From: Pseudomonadota bacterium
GTDB lineage: Bacteria; Desulfobacterota; Desulfovibrionia; Desulfovibrionales; Desulfovibrionaceae
Assembly: GCA_018822105.1 (NCBI GenBank)
Contig: JAHJLB010000023.1
Coordinates: 1 to 64,000, forward strand
Direction of reading: 5' to 3'
DNA: 64,000 nt
Shown: one piece after another, positions 32,684 to 45,123 of the stretch
Layout of the letters: every line of letters begins with the position of its first letter
Position numbering within the stretch: position 1 is the stretch's first letter
Notes under the pieces: generated by a model
The model's input: only the letters and a program-made list of their open reading frames with translations
What the model was told of the DNA's origin: nothing
The model's database searches: none
Translations under genes and position numbers: made by a program

Positions 32684-34885
32684 ATGCGCAGCACCACCGC
32701 AACAATCGTCCTTTCGCTGCTGTTGCTCTGGAGCCTTGCTCCCTGCGCCGCTCTGGCCGCCCCCAACCAGCCGGGCGAGGAGCGCTACGCCCTGGTCATC
32801 GGCAACTCGGCCTACAAATCCGCGCCCCTCAAGAACCCCTCCAAGGACGCCCGCGACATGGCCGCCCTGCTGAAGGCCCTGGGCTTCAACGTGACCCTCA
32901 AGGTCGATGCCGGGGTCAAGGACATGGAGGAGGCCGTGCGCGAGTTCGGCCTGAGCCTGCGCAAGGGCGGCGTGGGCCTGTTCTACTTCGCCGGGCACGG
33001 GCTCCAGGTGGCGGGCAACAACTACCTCGTGCCCGTGGACGCCAAGATCCAGACCGAGAGCGACGTGCGCTTCGAATGCGTGGACGCCGGGCGCGTGCTG
33101 GGCAAGATGGAGGACGCCGGCAACCCCCTGAACATCGTCATCCTGGACGCCTGCCGCAACAACCCCTTTGCCCGCAGCTTCCGCAGCGCGGACCGCGGCC
33201 TGGCCGAAATGCGCGCGCCCACGGGCTCCATCATCGCCTACGCCACGGCTCCGGGCTCCGTGGCCTCGGACGGCACCGGCGACAACGGCATCTACACCAA
33301 GCACCTGCTCCAGGCCATGCGCACCCCGGGCCTGCCCATCACCGACGTGTTCATGCGCGTGCGCATGGGCGTGGTGGCGGACACCGCCAAGAAGCAGGTG
33401 CCCTGGGAGTCCAGCTCCCTCACCGGATATTTCTACTTAAGCGGCGAAGGCCAGCCCGGGCAGGCCACGCCACCAGCGCCCGCCCTGGCGGCGCTGGAGC
33501 CAGTGAAGCCGACGCCCGCTCTGCCCAGCGTGGACATCCGGGCCGAAAAGAAGCGCATGGCCGAGGAGGCCGAGCGCCTGAAGCGCGAAAAGCAGGAGCT
33601 GACGCAGCTCCAGTCCCTCAAGGCCGAACGGGACCGTCTGGAAGCCGAACGCCAGAAGATCGAGGAGGCCAAGCTCCTGGCCCTGGGCTCGCGCCCGAAG
33701 CAGCCGCCCCAGGCCCAGCAGGCCGCGCCGGCCAAGGCTCCTGCGAAGTCCTCCCAGGCCGCCAACGCGCCCTATTTCGCCCTGCTCGCGCGCCACGGCA
33801 TCTCAGACGCCCAGCGCTATTTCGAGTCCGCCGTGCAGGCCCGGCCCGAGGACGCCGACGCGCGCGCCGGGCTGGCCGTGGCCCTGCTTCTGACCAAGCG
33901 CGAGGCCGACGCCAAGTACCAGGTGCGGCGCGTGGAGGAGTCCGGCCAGACCACGCCCGGCACCCGCGTGGCGCGCGGCTTCATGCTCGGCATGGAGGGC
34001 CAGCTGTCCGACAGCTCGTACCAGCTCAACCGGGCCCTGGAGGAAGGCGCGGACAAGGCGCTGGTGCAACTGGCCATGGCCACGGCCTCCGCCAGGAAGA
34101 ACGAGTTGGATCAGGCCAAGAAGGCCATGGAGGAGTATCGCTCCCTGGTGCCGCCCATGGAGCAGAACGACTACGCCAAGGAGCTGGCCAACAGGGTGGA
34201 CACCAAGGGCCGGCTGGTGGGCACCTTCTACTGGACCCAGGCCAACAAGGCCATCAGCGCCTATTCCAGCACCCTGACCTTTGTCCTGAACGGCGACGAG
34301 CTCACAGGCACGGCAGGCGGCTACACCACAGGCACCCTCAGCGACATCAAGATCTCGGGCAAGGTCCTGACCTTCCGCTTCCACTACAGCTCCGGCATCT
34401 TCAGCGGCTACTACGATTTCACCTGCGACCTGGCGGGCGACATGGACACCATCCCCCTGAACGCCATCGACTCCACCTTCGGCGGCAACTGGCAGGGCTA
34501 CCTCATCCGCCAGGGCAGCATGGCCCAGAACCTGGCCTACCACGCCAACCCGGGGGACTGCTTCATCGCCACCGCCGCCTACGGCGAGCCCTTCGAGGAG
34601 CATGTCTCCACCTTGCGCCGCTTCCGCGACGGCGTGCTCGTGGACTTCGCCTGGGGCCGCGACTTGGTGGAACTGTACTACCGCACCAGCCCGCCCCTGG
34701 CCGAGGCCATCCGCCAGCGCCCCTGGGCCCGGGCGGTGGTGCGCGGCGCCCTTGCGCCGGTGGTGCTGGTGGCCGGCGCCGCCACGGGCGACGCCCAGAG
34801 CACTGCCTGGCTGGGCCTCTGCGCGGGCCTCCTGGCTGCTGGCGTGCTCGTGCTCAGGGTGCGCCGCAGGGCGCGGCAGGGATAG
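32684..34885 (+). CDS. Exported caspase-like peptidase (C14) with CFI-box C-terminus, copy 2
   Basis: A 733-residue paralogue of the upstream gene. It has a signal peptide (1-26), a caspase domain with His105 and Cys157 at exactly the same positions, a coiled coil (about 288-345), a helical repeat region, then a beta-rich domain. It ends with a CFIATAAYG motif (about 626-634), an LRRFRD segment and a hydrophobic helix followed by RRRARQG. This tail is the CFI-box-CTERM type, thought to anchor or sort surface proteins. The start chosen (ATG 32684, GGGAG upstream) aligns with copy 1; longer in-frame starts exist. Confidence 0.85.
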   Translation: MRSTTATIVLSLLLLWSLAPCAALAAPNQPGEERYALVIGNSAYKSAPLKNPSKDARDMAALLKALGFNVTLKVDAGVKDMEEAVREFGLSLRKGGVGLFYFAGHGLQVAGNNYLVPVDAKIQTESDVRFECVDAGRVLGKMEDAGNPLNIVILDACRNNPFARSFRSADRGLAEMRAPTGSIIAYATAPGSVASDGTGDNGIYTKHLLQAMRTPGLPITDVFMRVRMGVVADTAKKQVPWESSSLTGYFYLSGEGQPGQATPPAPALAALEPVKPTPALPSVDIRAEKKRMAEEAERLKREKQELTQLQSLKAERDRLEAERQKIEEAKLLALGSRPKQPPQAQQAAPAKAPAKSSQAANAPYFALLARHGISDAQRYFESAVQARPEDADARAGLAVALLLTKREADAKYQVRRVEESGQTTPGTRVARGFMLGMEGQLSDSSYQLNRALEEGADKALVQLAMATASARKNELDQAKKAMEEYRSLVPPMEQNDYAKELANRVDTKGRLVGTFYWTQANKAISAYSSTLTFVLNGDELTGTAGGYTTGTLSDIKISGKVLTFRFHYSSGIFSGYYDFTCDLAGDMDTIPLNAIDSTFGGNWQGYLIRQGSMAQNLAYHANPGDCFIATAAYGEPFEEHVSTLRRFRDGVLVDFAWGRDLVELYYRTSPPLAEAIRQRPWARAVVRGALAPVVLVAGAATGDAQSTAWLGLCAGLLAAGVLVLRVRRRARQG

Positions 34886-35204
34886 CCGGGAGGATTTGCT
34901 CCGCAACGCCAGGGGCGCTGCCCCTGGACACCGCCAAAGGGTTTAAGGCCCTTTGGCTTCCCCATTGGTGTGCGTGGGAAGTCGCAGGACACCATCCAGG
35001 GCGGCGCCACTTCCGGGCGCACCCCAAGGCGAGACGTCGGCCTGGGTGGACCGGAGGCATGCAGACCCGGAACAGACCAAGGCCGCCAACGGAAGCCTAT
35101 CTTCCGCCAGCGGCCTTGGGCCTTAAGGGTATGTCTTTCGAGAGGTCGTCTCGCCAGTTGCCATCTTTTCGGACGGCGCGGACGCAACCTTTAGGCCTTG
35201 GGCG
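34886..35204. other. Intergenic region with paired palindromes
   Basis: 319 bases between the caspase-like gene and the convergent lipoprotein gene. The first third carries two hairpins, CCAGGGGC/GCCCCTGG (34909-34927) and GCCAAAGGG/CCCTTTGGC (34933-34957). The rest contains no supported gene or motif. Confidence 0.55.
34909..34957. repeat. Double palindrome, REP-like
   Basis: Two adjacent perfect stems (8 bp with a 3-base loop, 9 bp with a 7-base loop) separated by five bases. Their GC-rich design resembles the palindromes at 11976, 49641 and 59093. It may act as a terminator for the convergent genes or be a member of a dispersed family. Confidence 0.6.
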
Positions 35205-35717
35205 CTATTTCGCGCCAGCCGGAACGGGCTTCGCCGGGGTCGGGGCGGGCTGCGCCGCAGCCTTGCGCACAAAGGCCATCTTGGTGATGATGCCGGTCTT
35301 GGCCTTGTAGCTGATGAGCACGTTGTAGTCCTTGGCCGGCGCGTAGATGAGCTTCTCCTCGGCGGCCTCGAAGGCCTTGATGAAGATGGAGAAGATCTCG
35401 GTGATCAGCCCGCGCCCCGGCTCGGGCTCGGCCTGTATCTCCACCTTGCCCCCGAATTTTTCCACCATGGAGAGCCATTTGTCCATGCGCTCAGGGATGT
35501 TGTTCAGGGTGATGAGCGCCGGGAAGAGCACGTCCACCTGTTCCAGCTTCGCCCCCAGCGAGGCCGAGAGCTTGTAGTTGAACCCGGAGGTGTCCATGAA
35601 CTGGACCTCTTTCTGGGGCGCCGTTCCTGCGGCGGGGTTCTGGGCTGCGCAGGCGGAAAGCAGCAGACAGGCAAGGCCACATGCCAACAAAGCCACGAGG
35701 GATTGTTTTCTGGTCAT
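35205..35717 (-). CDS. Hypothetical lipoprotein
   Basis: A 170-residue lipoprotein. The signal ends with the lipobox LLSAC (Cys22). The mature part is mixed alpha/beta without a recognised domain, and a short Ala/Pro/Lys tail ends it. The ATG at 35715-35717 (MTRKQS) is chosen because the signal peptide begins there and GGAGG precedes it; the open frame extends further upstream without support. It diverges from carB. Function unknown. Confidence 0.75.
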   Translation of the reverse strand: MTRKQSLVALLACGLACLLLSACAAQNPAAGTAPQKEVQFMDTSGFNYKLSASLGAKLEQVDVLFPALITLNNIPERMDKWLSMVEKFGGKVEIQAEPEPGRGLITEIFSIFIKAFEAAEEKLIYAPAKDYNVLISYKAKTGIITKMAFVRKAAAQPAPTPAKPVPAGAK

Positions 35718-35757
35718 GGCGCCTCCTCGGGAACGGGAAGGATTTATGTATGATAGA

Positions 35758-35786
35758 ACCATAAATGAATGGCCACGGGCTGTCAA
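35758..35786 (-). promoter_or_regulatory. Promoter of the lipoprotein gene
   Basis: On the minus strand: TTGACA (35781-35786), a 17-base spacer and TATGGT (35758-35763), about 40 bases before the start codon. An inverted repeat, ATTTATG/CATAAAT (35742-35766), overlaps the -10 region. Confidence 0.5.
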
Positions 35787-35922
35787 GATCAGGCCGTGTC
35801 TTTGCCGTGCCCCGGGCGGGAGGGCCAGAAGCTTGCCCCTTGCCTGTGGGCGTCGAATGGCGTAGATATCTCCCGTTTCAACGCCCGGTACAAACCACTC
35901 AACCTTACAAGCGGCGGAATCA

Positions 35923-39159
<3,237 letters not shown>

Positions 39160-39261
39160 CGGCCCGGCCAGGGCCACGGGCGAAAGCCGGAGGGCGCTCC
39201 TGCCTTCCGGCGGATACGTATTTGCAATACCGGCGGCCAGACCCCCGGACAGGACTCAACC

Positions 39262-40665
39262 ATGAAGCGTGAGTATTGCGGCCTCTTCGGCATCTATGGA
39301 CACCCCGAGGCCGCGCGCATGGCCTATTTCGGCCTCTACGCCCTGCAGCACCGCGGGCAGGAGTCCGCCGGCATCGTCACCTGGGACGGCATCGGAATCC
39401 GCGAGCACCGAGGCATGGGCCTGGTGCACGACGTCTTCAACGAGCGCCACCTGGGCAAGGAGCTCAAGGGCTCCATCGCCCTGGGGCACATCCGCTACTC
39501 CACCACCGGGGTCTCGCTCATCCGAAACGCCCAGCCCTTCCTGGTGCGCTTCAAGGACTGGCACATCGCCGTGGGCCACAACGGCAATCTGGTGAACACC
39601 CTGGACCTGCGGCACGAGCTGGAGAGCGAGGGCAGCATCTTCCAGACCACCATGGACACCGAGGTCTTTGTCCACCTCATCGCCAAGCACATGAACGGCA
39701 GCACCATCGAGGAGGCCGTCATCAAGGCCTGCTCCAGGGTCAAGGGTGCGTACTCACTTCTCATTCTTGCCAACAACAAGCTCATCGCCGTGCGCGACCC
39801 CCACGGCATCCGGCCCCTGTGCCTGGGCCGCCTGAACGACAACTACGTCTTCGCCTCCGAGACCTGCGCCTTTGACCTCATCGAGGCCGAGTACATCCGC
39901 CAGGTGGAGCCGGGCGAGATGCTCGTGGTGGAGGGCGGAAGGCTCACCAGCCACCGCCTCCTGGAAACCGCGCCCAAGCGCCAGTGCATCTTCGAGCTCA
40001 TCTATTTCGCCCGGCCAGACTCCATGGTCTTTGACGAGGGCGTGTACGAGCGCAGGAAGACCATGGGCGCGGCCCTGGCCAGGGAGGCCCCGGTGGACGC
40101 GGACTTCGTCATGCCCTTCCCCGATTCCGGCAACTATGCCGCCGTGGGCTATTCCCAGGCCTCTGGCCTGCCGCTGGAGCTGGCCATGATCCGCAACCAC
40201 TACGTGGGCCGCACCTTCATCCAGCCCAGCCAGGACATGCGCAACTTCAGCGTGCGCGTGAAGCTGAACCCTGTGCGCAGCATGATCGAGGGCAAGCGCA
40301 TCCTCATCGTGGAGGATTCCATCGTGCGCGGCACCACCATCCGCACCCGCGTGAAGAAGCTGCGCGAGCTGGGCGCCCGGGAGATCCACATGCGCGTGTC
40401 CTGCCCGGCCATCCGCTTCCCCTGCTTCTACGGCATTGATTTCTCCAGCAAGGGCGAGCTCATCGCCGCCACCACCCCGGTGGCCGACATCGCCCGGTTC
40501 ATCGGCCTGGACAGCCTGCACTACCTGTCCATCCCCGGCCTGCTGAACTCCGTGGTGGAGAAGGACGCCCACTGCCTGGCCTGCTTCGACGGCAACTACC
40601 CCATTGCGCCCTGCGCGCACCAGGGCAAGATGTGCCTGGAGGCCGAGTCCAAGGTGGTTGGCTAG
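39262..40665 (+). CDS. purF: Amidophosphoribosyltransferase
   Basis: A 467-residue enzyme for the first step of purine synthesis (PRPP + glutamine to phosphoribosylamine). The N-terminal nucleophile Cys6 in MKREYCGLFGIYG implies removal of a five-residue propeptide. The PRPP loop reads ILIVEDSIVRGTT. Cysteines around the C-terminal half (SCPAIRFPCFYG and KDAHCLACFDG) fit the [4Fe-4S] type of PurF. It is followed immediately by kdsD, whose ribosome-binding site overlaps the purF stop. Confidence 0.95.
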   Translation: MKREYCGLFGIYGHPEAARMAYFGLYALQHRGQESAGIVTWDGIGIREHRGMGLVHDVFNERHLGKELKGSIALGHIRYSTTGVSLIRNAQPFLVRFKDWHIAVGHNGNLVNTLDLRHELESEGSIFQTTMDTEVFVHLIAKHMNGSTIEEAVIKACSRVKGAYSLLILANNKLIAVRDPHGIRPLCLGRLNDNYVFASETCAFDLIEAEYIRQVEPGEMLVVEGGRLTSHRLLETAPKRQCIFELIYFARPDSMVFDEGVYERRKTMGAALAREAPVDADFVMPFPDSGNYAAVGYSQASGLPLELAMIRNHYVGRTFIQPSQDMRNFSVRVKLNPVRSMIEGKRILIVEDSIVRGTTIRTRVKKLRELGAREIHMRVSCPAIRFPCFYGIDFSSKGELIAATTPVADIARFIGLDSLHYLSIPGLLNSVVEKDAHCLACFDGNYPIAPCAHQGKMCLEAESKVVG

Positions 40666-40673
40666 GAGGCGCG

Positions 40674-41693
40674 ATGAACAAGTGCGCAGGCAACTGCTCT
40701 TCTTTCCCCACGGGCGAAGGCGGCTGGCTCGCCCTGGCCCGCGAGGTGCTGGACATCGAGATGGAGGGCCTGGCCGCCGTGCGCGGACAGCTCAACGGGA
40801 CCTTCCTAACGGCCCTGGACCTTCTGGCCGCCTGCACGGGCCGGGTGGTGGTCACGGGCATCGGCAAGTCCGGGCTCGTGGCCCGCAAGATCGCGGCCAC
40901 CTTCTCCAGCACCGGCACTCCGGCCTTCTACCTGCACCCCGTTGAGGGCGCCCACGGCGACCTGGGCATGATCCGCAACGAGGACGTGGTGCTGGCCCTG
41001 TCCAACAGCGGCGAGACCGACGAGCTGAACACCCTCATCCCCGCCCTGCGCGCCCTGCGCGTCCAGGTGGTGGGCATCACCTCCGGCACGGACTCCACCC
41101 TGGCGCGGCTCTCCGACGTGGTCATCGAGGCGCGGGTGCCGCGCGAGGCCTGCCCCATGAACCTGGCCCCCACGGCCAGCACCACCGCGGCCCTGGCCGT
41201 GGGCGACGCCCTGGCTGTGTGCCTCATGCGCATCAAGGACTTCGGCACCAAGGACTTCAAGCGCGTGCACCCCGCCGGGGCCCTGGGCGCGCGCCTGTCG
41301 CAGCCCGTGGGCCTGCTCATGCATGGCACGGACCTGCCCGTGGTGCGGGACGACGCCCCCGTGGCCCAGGCCCTGGACGCCCTGAACAGCGGCGGATTCG
41401 GCCTCACGGCGGTGACGGACGCCTCGGGCCGGCTCGCCGGCGTGCTCAGCGACGGCGATGTGCGGCGCATGCTCTGCCGCGCAGGCTTCGACCCGGCGCG
41501 GCCCGTGGCCGAGGTCATGACCAGAAGCCCGCAGAGCGTTTCCGCCACAACCACCGCGGCCCAGGTCCTCGACCTCATGGAGGCCAAGCAGATCACTGTG
41601 CTGCCGGTGCTCACCCAGGACGGCGTCCTTGCCGGGCTCGTGCACCTGCACGACCTGCTGGGCAAGGGCCGCGTGCGCTTCGCCCCGGAGTAG
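40674..41693 (+). CDS. kdsD: Arabinose-5-phosphate isomerase, KpsF/GutQ family
   Basis: A 339-residue enzyme. The SIS domain (about 40-190) holds GIGKSGLVARKIAATFSSTG and LSNSGETDEL. Two CBS domains follow (about 210-330). The family interconverts ribulose 5-phosphate and arabinose 5-phosphate for Kdo and lipopolysaccharide. The start is the ATG at 40674 with AGGAGG at the purF stop. The short Cys-containing N-terminus (NKCAGNCSS) is atypical. Confidence 0.92.
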   Translation: MNKCAGNCSSFPTGEGGWLALAREVLDIEMEGLAAVRGQLNGTFLTALDLLAACTGRVVVTGIGKSGLVARKIAATFSSTGTPAFYLHPVEGAHGDLGMIRNEDVVLALSNSGETDELNTLIPALRALRVQVVGITSGTDSTLARLSDVVIEARVPREACPMNLAPTASTTAALAVGDALAVCLMRIKDFGTKDFKRVHPAGALGARLSQPVGLLMHGTDLPVVRDDAPVAQALDALNSGGFGLTAVTDASGRLAGVLSDGDVRRMLCRAGFDPARPVAEVMTRSPQSVSATTTAAQVLDLMEAKQITVLPVLTQDGVLAGLVHLHDLLGKGRVRFAPE

Positions 41694-41702
41694 CTCCTGA
41701 AC

Positions 41703-42242
41703 ATGAAGCCCGCCGACCCTGTCCGGGATGCGGACGCCTGCCGCCGCTGCGCCGAGACCTCCGGCACCTGCTGTTCGCTTTCGCCCGGCCAGGAGGAGTT
41801 CTGCTTCCCGCTCTCGGCGCGCGAGCGCGCGGACATGGAGTCGGCCGGGGCCGAAGCCTTGATGTTCTTCGCCCAGGAGAACACCGCGGCCTTTGTGGAC
41901 AACATCTGCCGCCTGTTCCCCGGCGAGGACGCGCGCGTGCGCGCCCTGTTCCCGGCCGGGGGCGGCCACGACCGCCTGGCGCTGTCGCCTTCGGGCCAGT
42001 GCCTGCTCCTGGGTCCCGAGGGCTGCCGGCTGCCCCGGGAGGCCCGCCCCTATTACTGCCGGCTGTTCCCCTTCTGGGTCCGCGCGGGGCGGCAGATGTA
42101 TTTCGAGTTCAAGGACTGCCTGGCCCTGCGCGAGAGCCGGGGCGGGGCCGGGCTGCTGAAGCGCCTGGGCATGACCGAGACAGGGGTGTTCGACTTGTAC
42201 CAACGCTTGCGCGAGGCCTGGGGCCTTACGGGACACAGATAG
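41703..42242 (+). CDS. YkgJ-type zinc/iron-chelating cysteine cluster protein
   Basis: A 179-residue cytosolic protein. Cysteines occur in the YkgJ/UPF0153 pattern: CRRC, GTCC, then CLLLGPEGCRL and YYCRLFPFW. The family binds a metal through these cysteines; the function is unknown. It lies nine bases after kdsD and abuts the PBP gene with no gap, so it belongs to the same transcription unit. Confidence 0.82.
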   Translation: MKPADPVRDADACRRCAETSGTCCSLSPGQEEFCFPLSARERADMESAGAEALMFFAQENTAAFVDNICRLFPGEDARVRALFPAGGGHDRLALSPSGQCLLLGPEGCRLPREARPYYCRLFPFWVRAGRQMYFEFKDCLALRESRGGAGLLKRLGMTETGVFDLYQRLREAWGLTGHR

Positions 42243-44639
42243 ATGCCGAAGAAAACCACGCGCAGAAACACCAAGCCCAAGTCCAGAAGGGATGCATCCA
42301 TGAGATGGAGCCGACGGTTTAAACGCAAGATGCTCTGGGTTCTGCTGGGCCTGCCCGCCGCCGGGTTGCTCCTGGTGGTCCTGGCCTTCTGGTGGCTTTC
42401 CCACGACCTGCCCGGTTTCCGGACCATCACTGACTACAAGCCGCCCCTGGTGACCACTGTGCTGGCCCGCGACAACCGTGTGCTCGGCTATTTCTACAAG
42501 GAGAAGCGCTTCCTGGTGCGCCTGCAGGACACCCCTGAGCACCTGTCCAAGGCCTTCCTGGCGGCAGAGGATTCCGGCTTCTACAAGCATGACGGCATCG
42601 ACCCCTGGGCCATCTTCCGGGCCATGCTCATGAACCTCAAGGCCGGCGGCATCCGGCAGGGCGGCAGCACCATCACCCAGCAGGTGGTGAAGCGCCTGCT
42701 TCTGACCCCGGAGAAGAGCTTCGAGCGCAAGATCAAGGAGGCCATGCTCTCCTACCGCCTGGAGCAGTACCTGACCAAGGACGAGATCCTGACCATCTAC
42801 CTGAACCAGATCTACCTGGGCGCCAAGGCCTACGGGGTGGAGGCCGCGGCGCGGGAGTACTTCGGCAAGCACGTGCAGGACCTGACCCTGGCCGAAAGCG
42901 CCATCCTGGCAGGCCTGCCCCAGGCGCCCAGCCGCTACAACCCCTATTCCGATCCCGAGGCGGCCAAGACCCGGCAGAAATACGTCCTGGACCAGATGCT
43001 CTCCCAGGGATTCATCACCAAGGCCCAGCACGACCAGGCCCTGGCCCAGAAGCTCGTGTACAGGAGCATGGAGGACCATTCCTGGAAGGTCGGCGCCTAC
43101 TACCTGGAAGAGGTGCGCCGCTTTTTGGTGGAGAAGTACGGCGAGGACGAGGTGTACCAGGGCGGGCTCACCGTGGAGACGGCCTGCGAAATCCCGCACC
43201 AGATCGCCGCGGACAACGCCATGCGCCGGGGCCTGGGCGACATCGCCAAGCGCAAGGGCTGGGAAGGCCCGGACAGCCGCCTGAAGCCCGACGAACACGC
43301 CCGCTTCCTGGAAGACGGGCGCCTGGCCGAGACCCCGAAGAGCGGCGCCTGGTTTCGCGCCCTGGTGGTGGAGACCGCAAAGGACAAGGCCCAGGTCCGC
43401 TTTGGCCAGTACACCGGCGAGATACCCGCCAGCAGCACCACCTGGTGCAGGAATGCCATGAAGGGCGTCAGCGGCGCGGAGGCGCCCGTGCCCGGCGACC
43501 CCTCGCGCATCCTGCACAAGGGCGACGTGGTCTGGGCCACGGTGCGTGAGGGCAAGGGCAACGGCCATTTCGTGCTCAACCTGGAGCGCCAGCCCGGGCC
43601 GGAGGGCGCCCTGGTGTCCATGATGCCCGAAACCGGCGAGGTGGTGGCCCTGAGCGGCGGCTTCAGCTTTGAAAAGAGCCAGTTCAACCGCGCCACCCAG
43701 GCCAAGCGCCAGCCGGGCTCGGCCTTCAAGCCCATCGTCTACAGCGCGGCCCTGGACAACGGCTTCACCCCGGCCTCGGTGATCATGGACGCGCCCATCG
43801 TCTTCGCCAACGTGGAGCAGGGCACCATCTGGCGCCCGGAGAACTACGAGGACATCTTCTACGGCCCCACCCTGCTCTCCACGGCCCTGGCCAAGTCGCG
43901 CAACCTCGTGACCATCCGCGTGGCCCAGAAGGTCGGCATCCGCAAGGTCATCGAGCACGCCCAGGCCATGGGCATCGAGTCCGAACTGCCGGAGAACCTG
44001 TCCATCGCCCTGGGCTCCTCCGCCGTGACCCTCATGAACCTCTGCCAGGCCTACTCCACCTTCCCGCGCGGCGGCTCCTACGTGAAGCCGCGGTTGGTGC
44101 TCTCTGTGCGCAGCGCCTGGGGCGAGACCCTGTACAAGAGCGAACCCGAGGTCGTGGAGGCCATCAGCCCCCAGAACGCCTTCCTCATGGTGGCCATGCT
44201 CAAGGAGGTCATCAACATCGGCACGGGCGGCTCGGCCAAGGTCCTCGGGCGCCCCCTGGCGGGCAAGACCGGCACCACCAATAACGAACAGGATGCCTGG
44301 TTCATGGGCTTCACGCCGTACCTTTTGACCGGCGTGTACGTTGGCTACGACCAGCTCCAGAGCATGGGCCGGGAGGGCTCGGGCGCGCACACGGCCCTGC
44401 CCATCTGGCTGGAATACCGCAAGGCCGTCGAGAACAGCTATCCGCCGGAGGACTTCCTCCCGCCGGAGGGCATCGTCTGGTCGCGCGTGGAGAACAGCCA
44501 GGCAGTGAGCTCCAAGGGCGAACACGCCCCGGAGAGCTACTTCCTGCCGTTCATGGAAGGCACCCAGCCCAGCGTCACCGACGTGGGCGCGGCCGCGGGC
44601 TCCACCTCGGACTCGGACCTGATGAAGCAGGGATTCTAG
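42243..44639 (+). CDS. Penicillin-binding protein 1A, bifunctional
   Basis: A 798-residue class A PBP that polymerises and cross-links peptidoglycan in the periplasm. After a basic cytoplasmic tail comes one membrane helix (about 31-51). The glycosyltransferase domain shows catalytic Glu109 in AAEDSGFYKHDGID and GGSTITQQ near 140. The transpeptidase domain has PGSAFKP (SxxK), KSRN (SxN) and KTGTT. The ATG directly after the ykgJ stop gives the longest product. An ATG at 42300 with AAGGGA upstream is a credible alternative start. Confidence 0.93.
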   Translation: MPKKTTRRNTKPKSRRDASMRWSRRFKRKMLWVLLGLPAAGLLLVVLAFWWLSHDLPGFRTITDYKPPLVTTVLARDNRVLGYFYKEKRFLVRLQDTPEHLSKAFLAAEDSGFYKHDGIDPWAIFRAMLMNLKAGGIRQGGSTITQQVVKRLLLTPEKSFERKIKEAMLSYRLEQYLTKDEILTIYLNQIYLGAKAYGVEAAAREYFGKHVQDLTLAESAILAGLPQAPSRYNPYSDPEAAKTRQKYVLDQMLSQGFITKAQHDQALAQKLVYRSMEDHSWKVGAYYLEEVRRFLVEKYGEDEVYQGGLTVETACEIPHQIAADNAMRRGLGDIAKRKGWEGPDSRLKPDEHARFLEDGRLAETPKSGAWFRALVVETAKDKAQVRFGQYTGEIPASSTTWCRNAMKGVSGAEAPVPGDPSRILHKGDVVWATVREGKGNGHFVLNLERQPGPEGALVSMMPETGEVVALSGGFSFEKSQFNRATQAKRQPGSAFKPIVYSAALDNGFTPASVIMDAPIVFANVEQGTIWRPENYEDIFYGPTLLSTALAKSRNLVTIRVAQKVGIRKVIEHAQAMGIESELPENLSIALGSSAVTLMNLCQAYSTFPRGGSYVKPRLVLSVRSAWGETLYKSEPEVVEAISPQNAFLMVAMLKEVINIGTGGSAKVLGRPLAGKTGTTNNEQDAWFMGFTPYLLTGVYVGYDQLQSMGREGSGAHTALPIWLEYRKAVENSYPPEDFLPPEGIVWSRVENSQAVSSKGEHAPESYFLPFMEGTQPSVTDVGAAAGSTSDSDLMKQGF

Positions 44640-44690
44640 GGGAGAATATGTGATCCCCGACGTGATAACTAGACCTGGAGGAAGAGATAA

Positions 44691-44730
44691 CCGGGACAAT
44701 CCGGGATGAGTTGGGATGTAGTGGGACGAA
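44691..44730. repeat. Four 10-bp GGGA-centred repeats
   Basis: Four consecutive decamers of the form NNGGGA(C/T)(A/G)NN stand one helical turn apart, just before the prophage boundary repeat. They look like stacked binding sites for one protein, host or phage. Confidence 0.5.
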
Positions 44731-44735
44731 CGTTC

Positions 44736-44761
44736 TGAAACGACGTTGCACAGTGTGAAAC
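44736..44761 (+). repeat. Left 26-nt boundary repeat of the prophage
   Basis: It begins TGAAACGACGTTGCA and ends GTGAAAC; 22 of 26 positions match the right copy. Two TGAAAC units lie 20 bases apart, as expected for paired protein-binding sites such as transposase-end sites. Confidence 0.7.
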
Positions 44762-44766
44762 GAAAA

Positions 44767-45123
44767 TCAAGCGTTGGCGGCGTCGAGAAGAGACGCTTGT
44801 TTGGGCTTGCGCAACTCCTGCTGTACTTTAAGAATGCTGTAGATTTGCTGCGTAGATAGATTGTACTTGAGTGCGAGCTCGGGCTGATTGTCACCGTTGA
44901 ACTCACGGAATATCTGCTTGTTGCGGGTGCTGAGACGCCCTATCAAATCCTTGGGGAGGTAGATCGTTTGCCCACCCCAATCGTCGGCGAGACAGCCAAC
45001 AGCCTCCTGTGCGAAGGCTTTGGCCTGGGAGTCGCTGACGCCGAGAAAATCTTTGGCCTGCTGGGCGAGCTTGTCTGCAAAGTCCTGGAGAAGCTCCATT
45101 CCGAGTTGGCGCGGTGTACTCAT
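44767..45123 (-). CDS. mor: Mor-family transcription activator
   Basis: A 118-residue protein of the Mor/C activator family of Mu-like phages. The N-terminal dimerisation helix precedes the LPKDLIGRLSTRNKQIFREFNGDN block, and the C-terminal helix-turn-helix includes ELALKYNLSTQQIYSIL. In Mu, Mor activates the middle promoter. The start ATG overlaps the stop of gemA by one base (TAATG), with GGAGGGG upstream. It is the last gene before the left boundary repeat. Confidence 0.85.
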   Translation of the reverse strand: MSTPRQLGMELLQDFADKLAQQAKDFLGVSDSQAKAFAQEAVGCLADDWGGQTIYLPKDLIGRLSTRNKQIFREFNGDNQPELALKYNLSTQQIYSILKVQQELRKPKQASLLDAANA

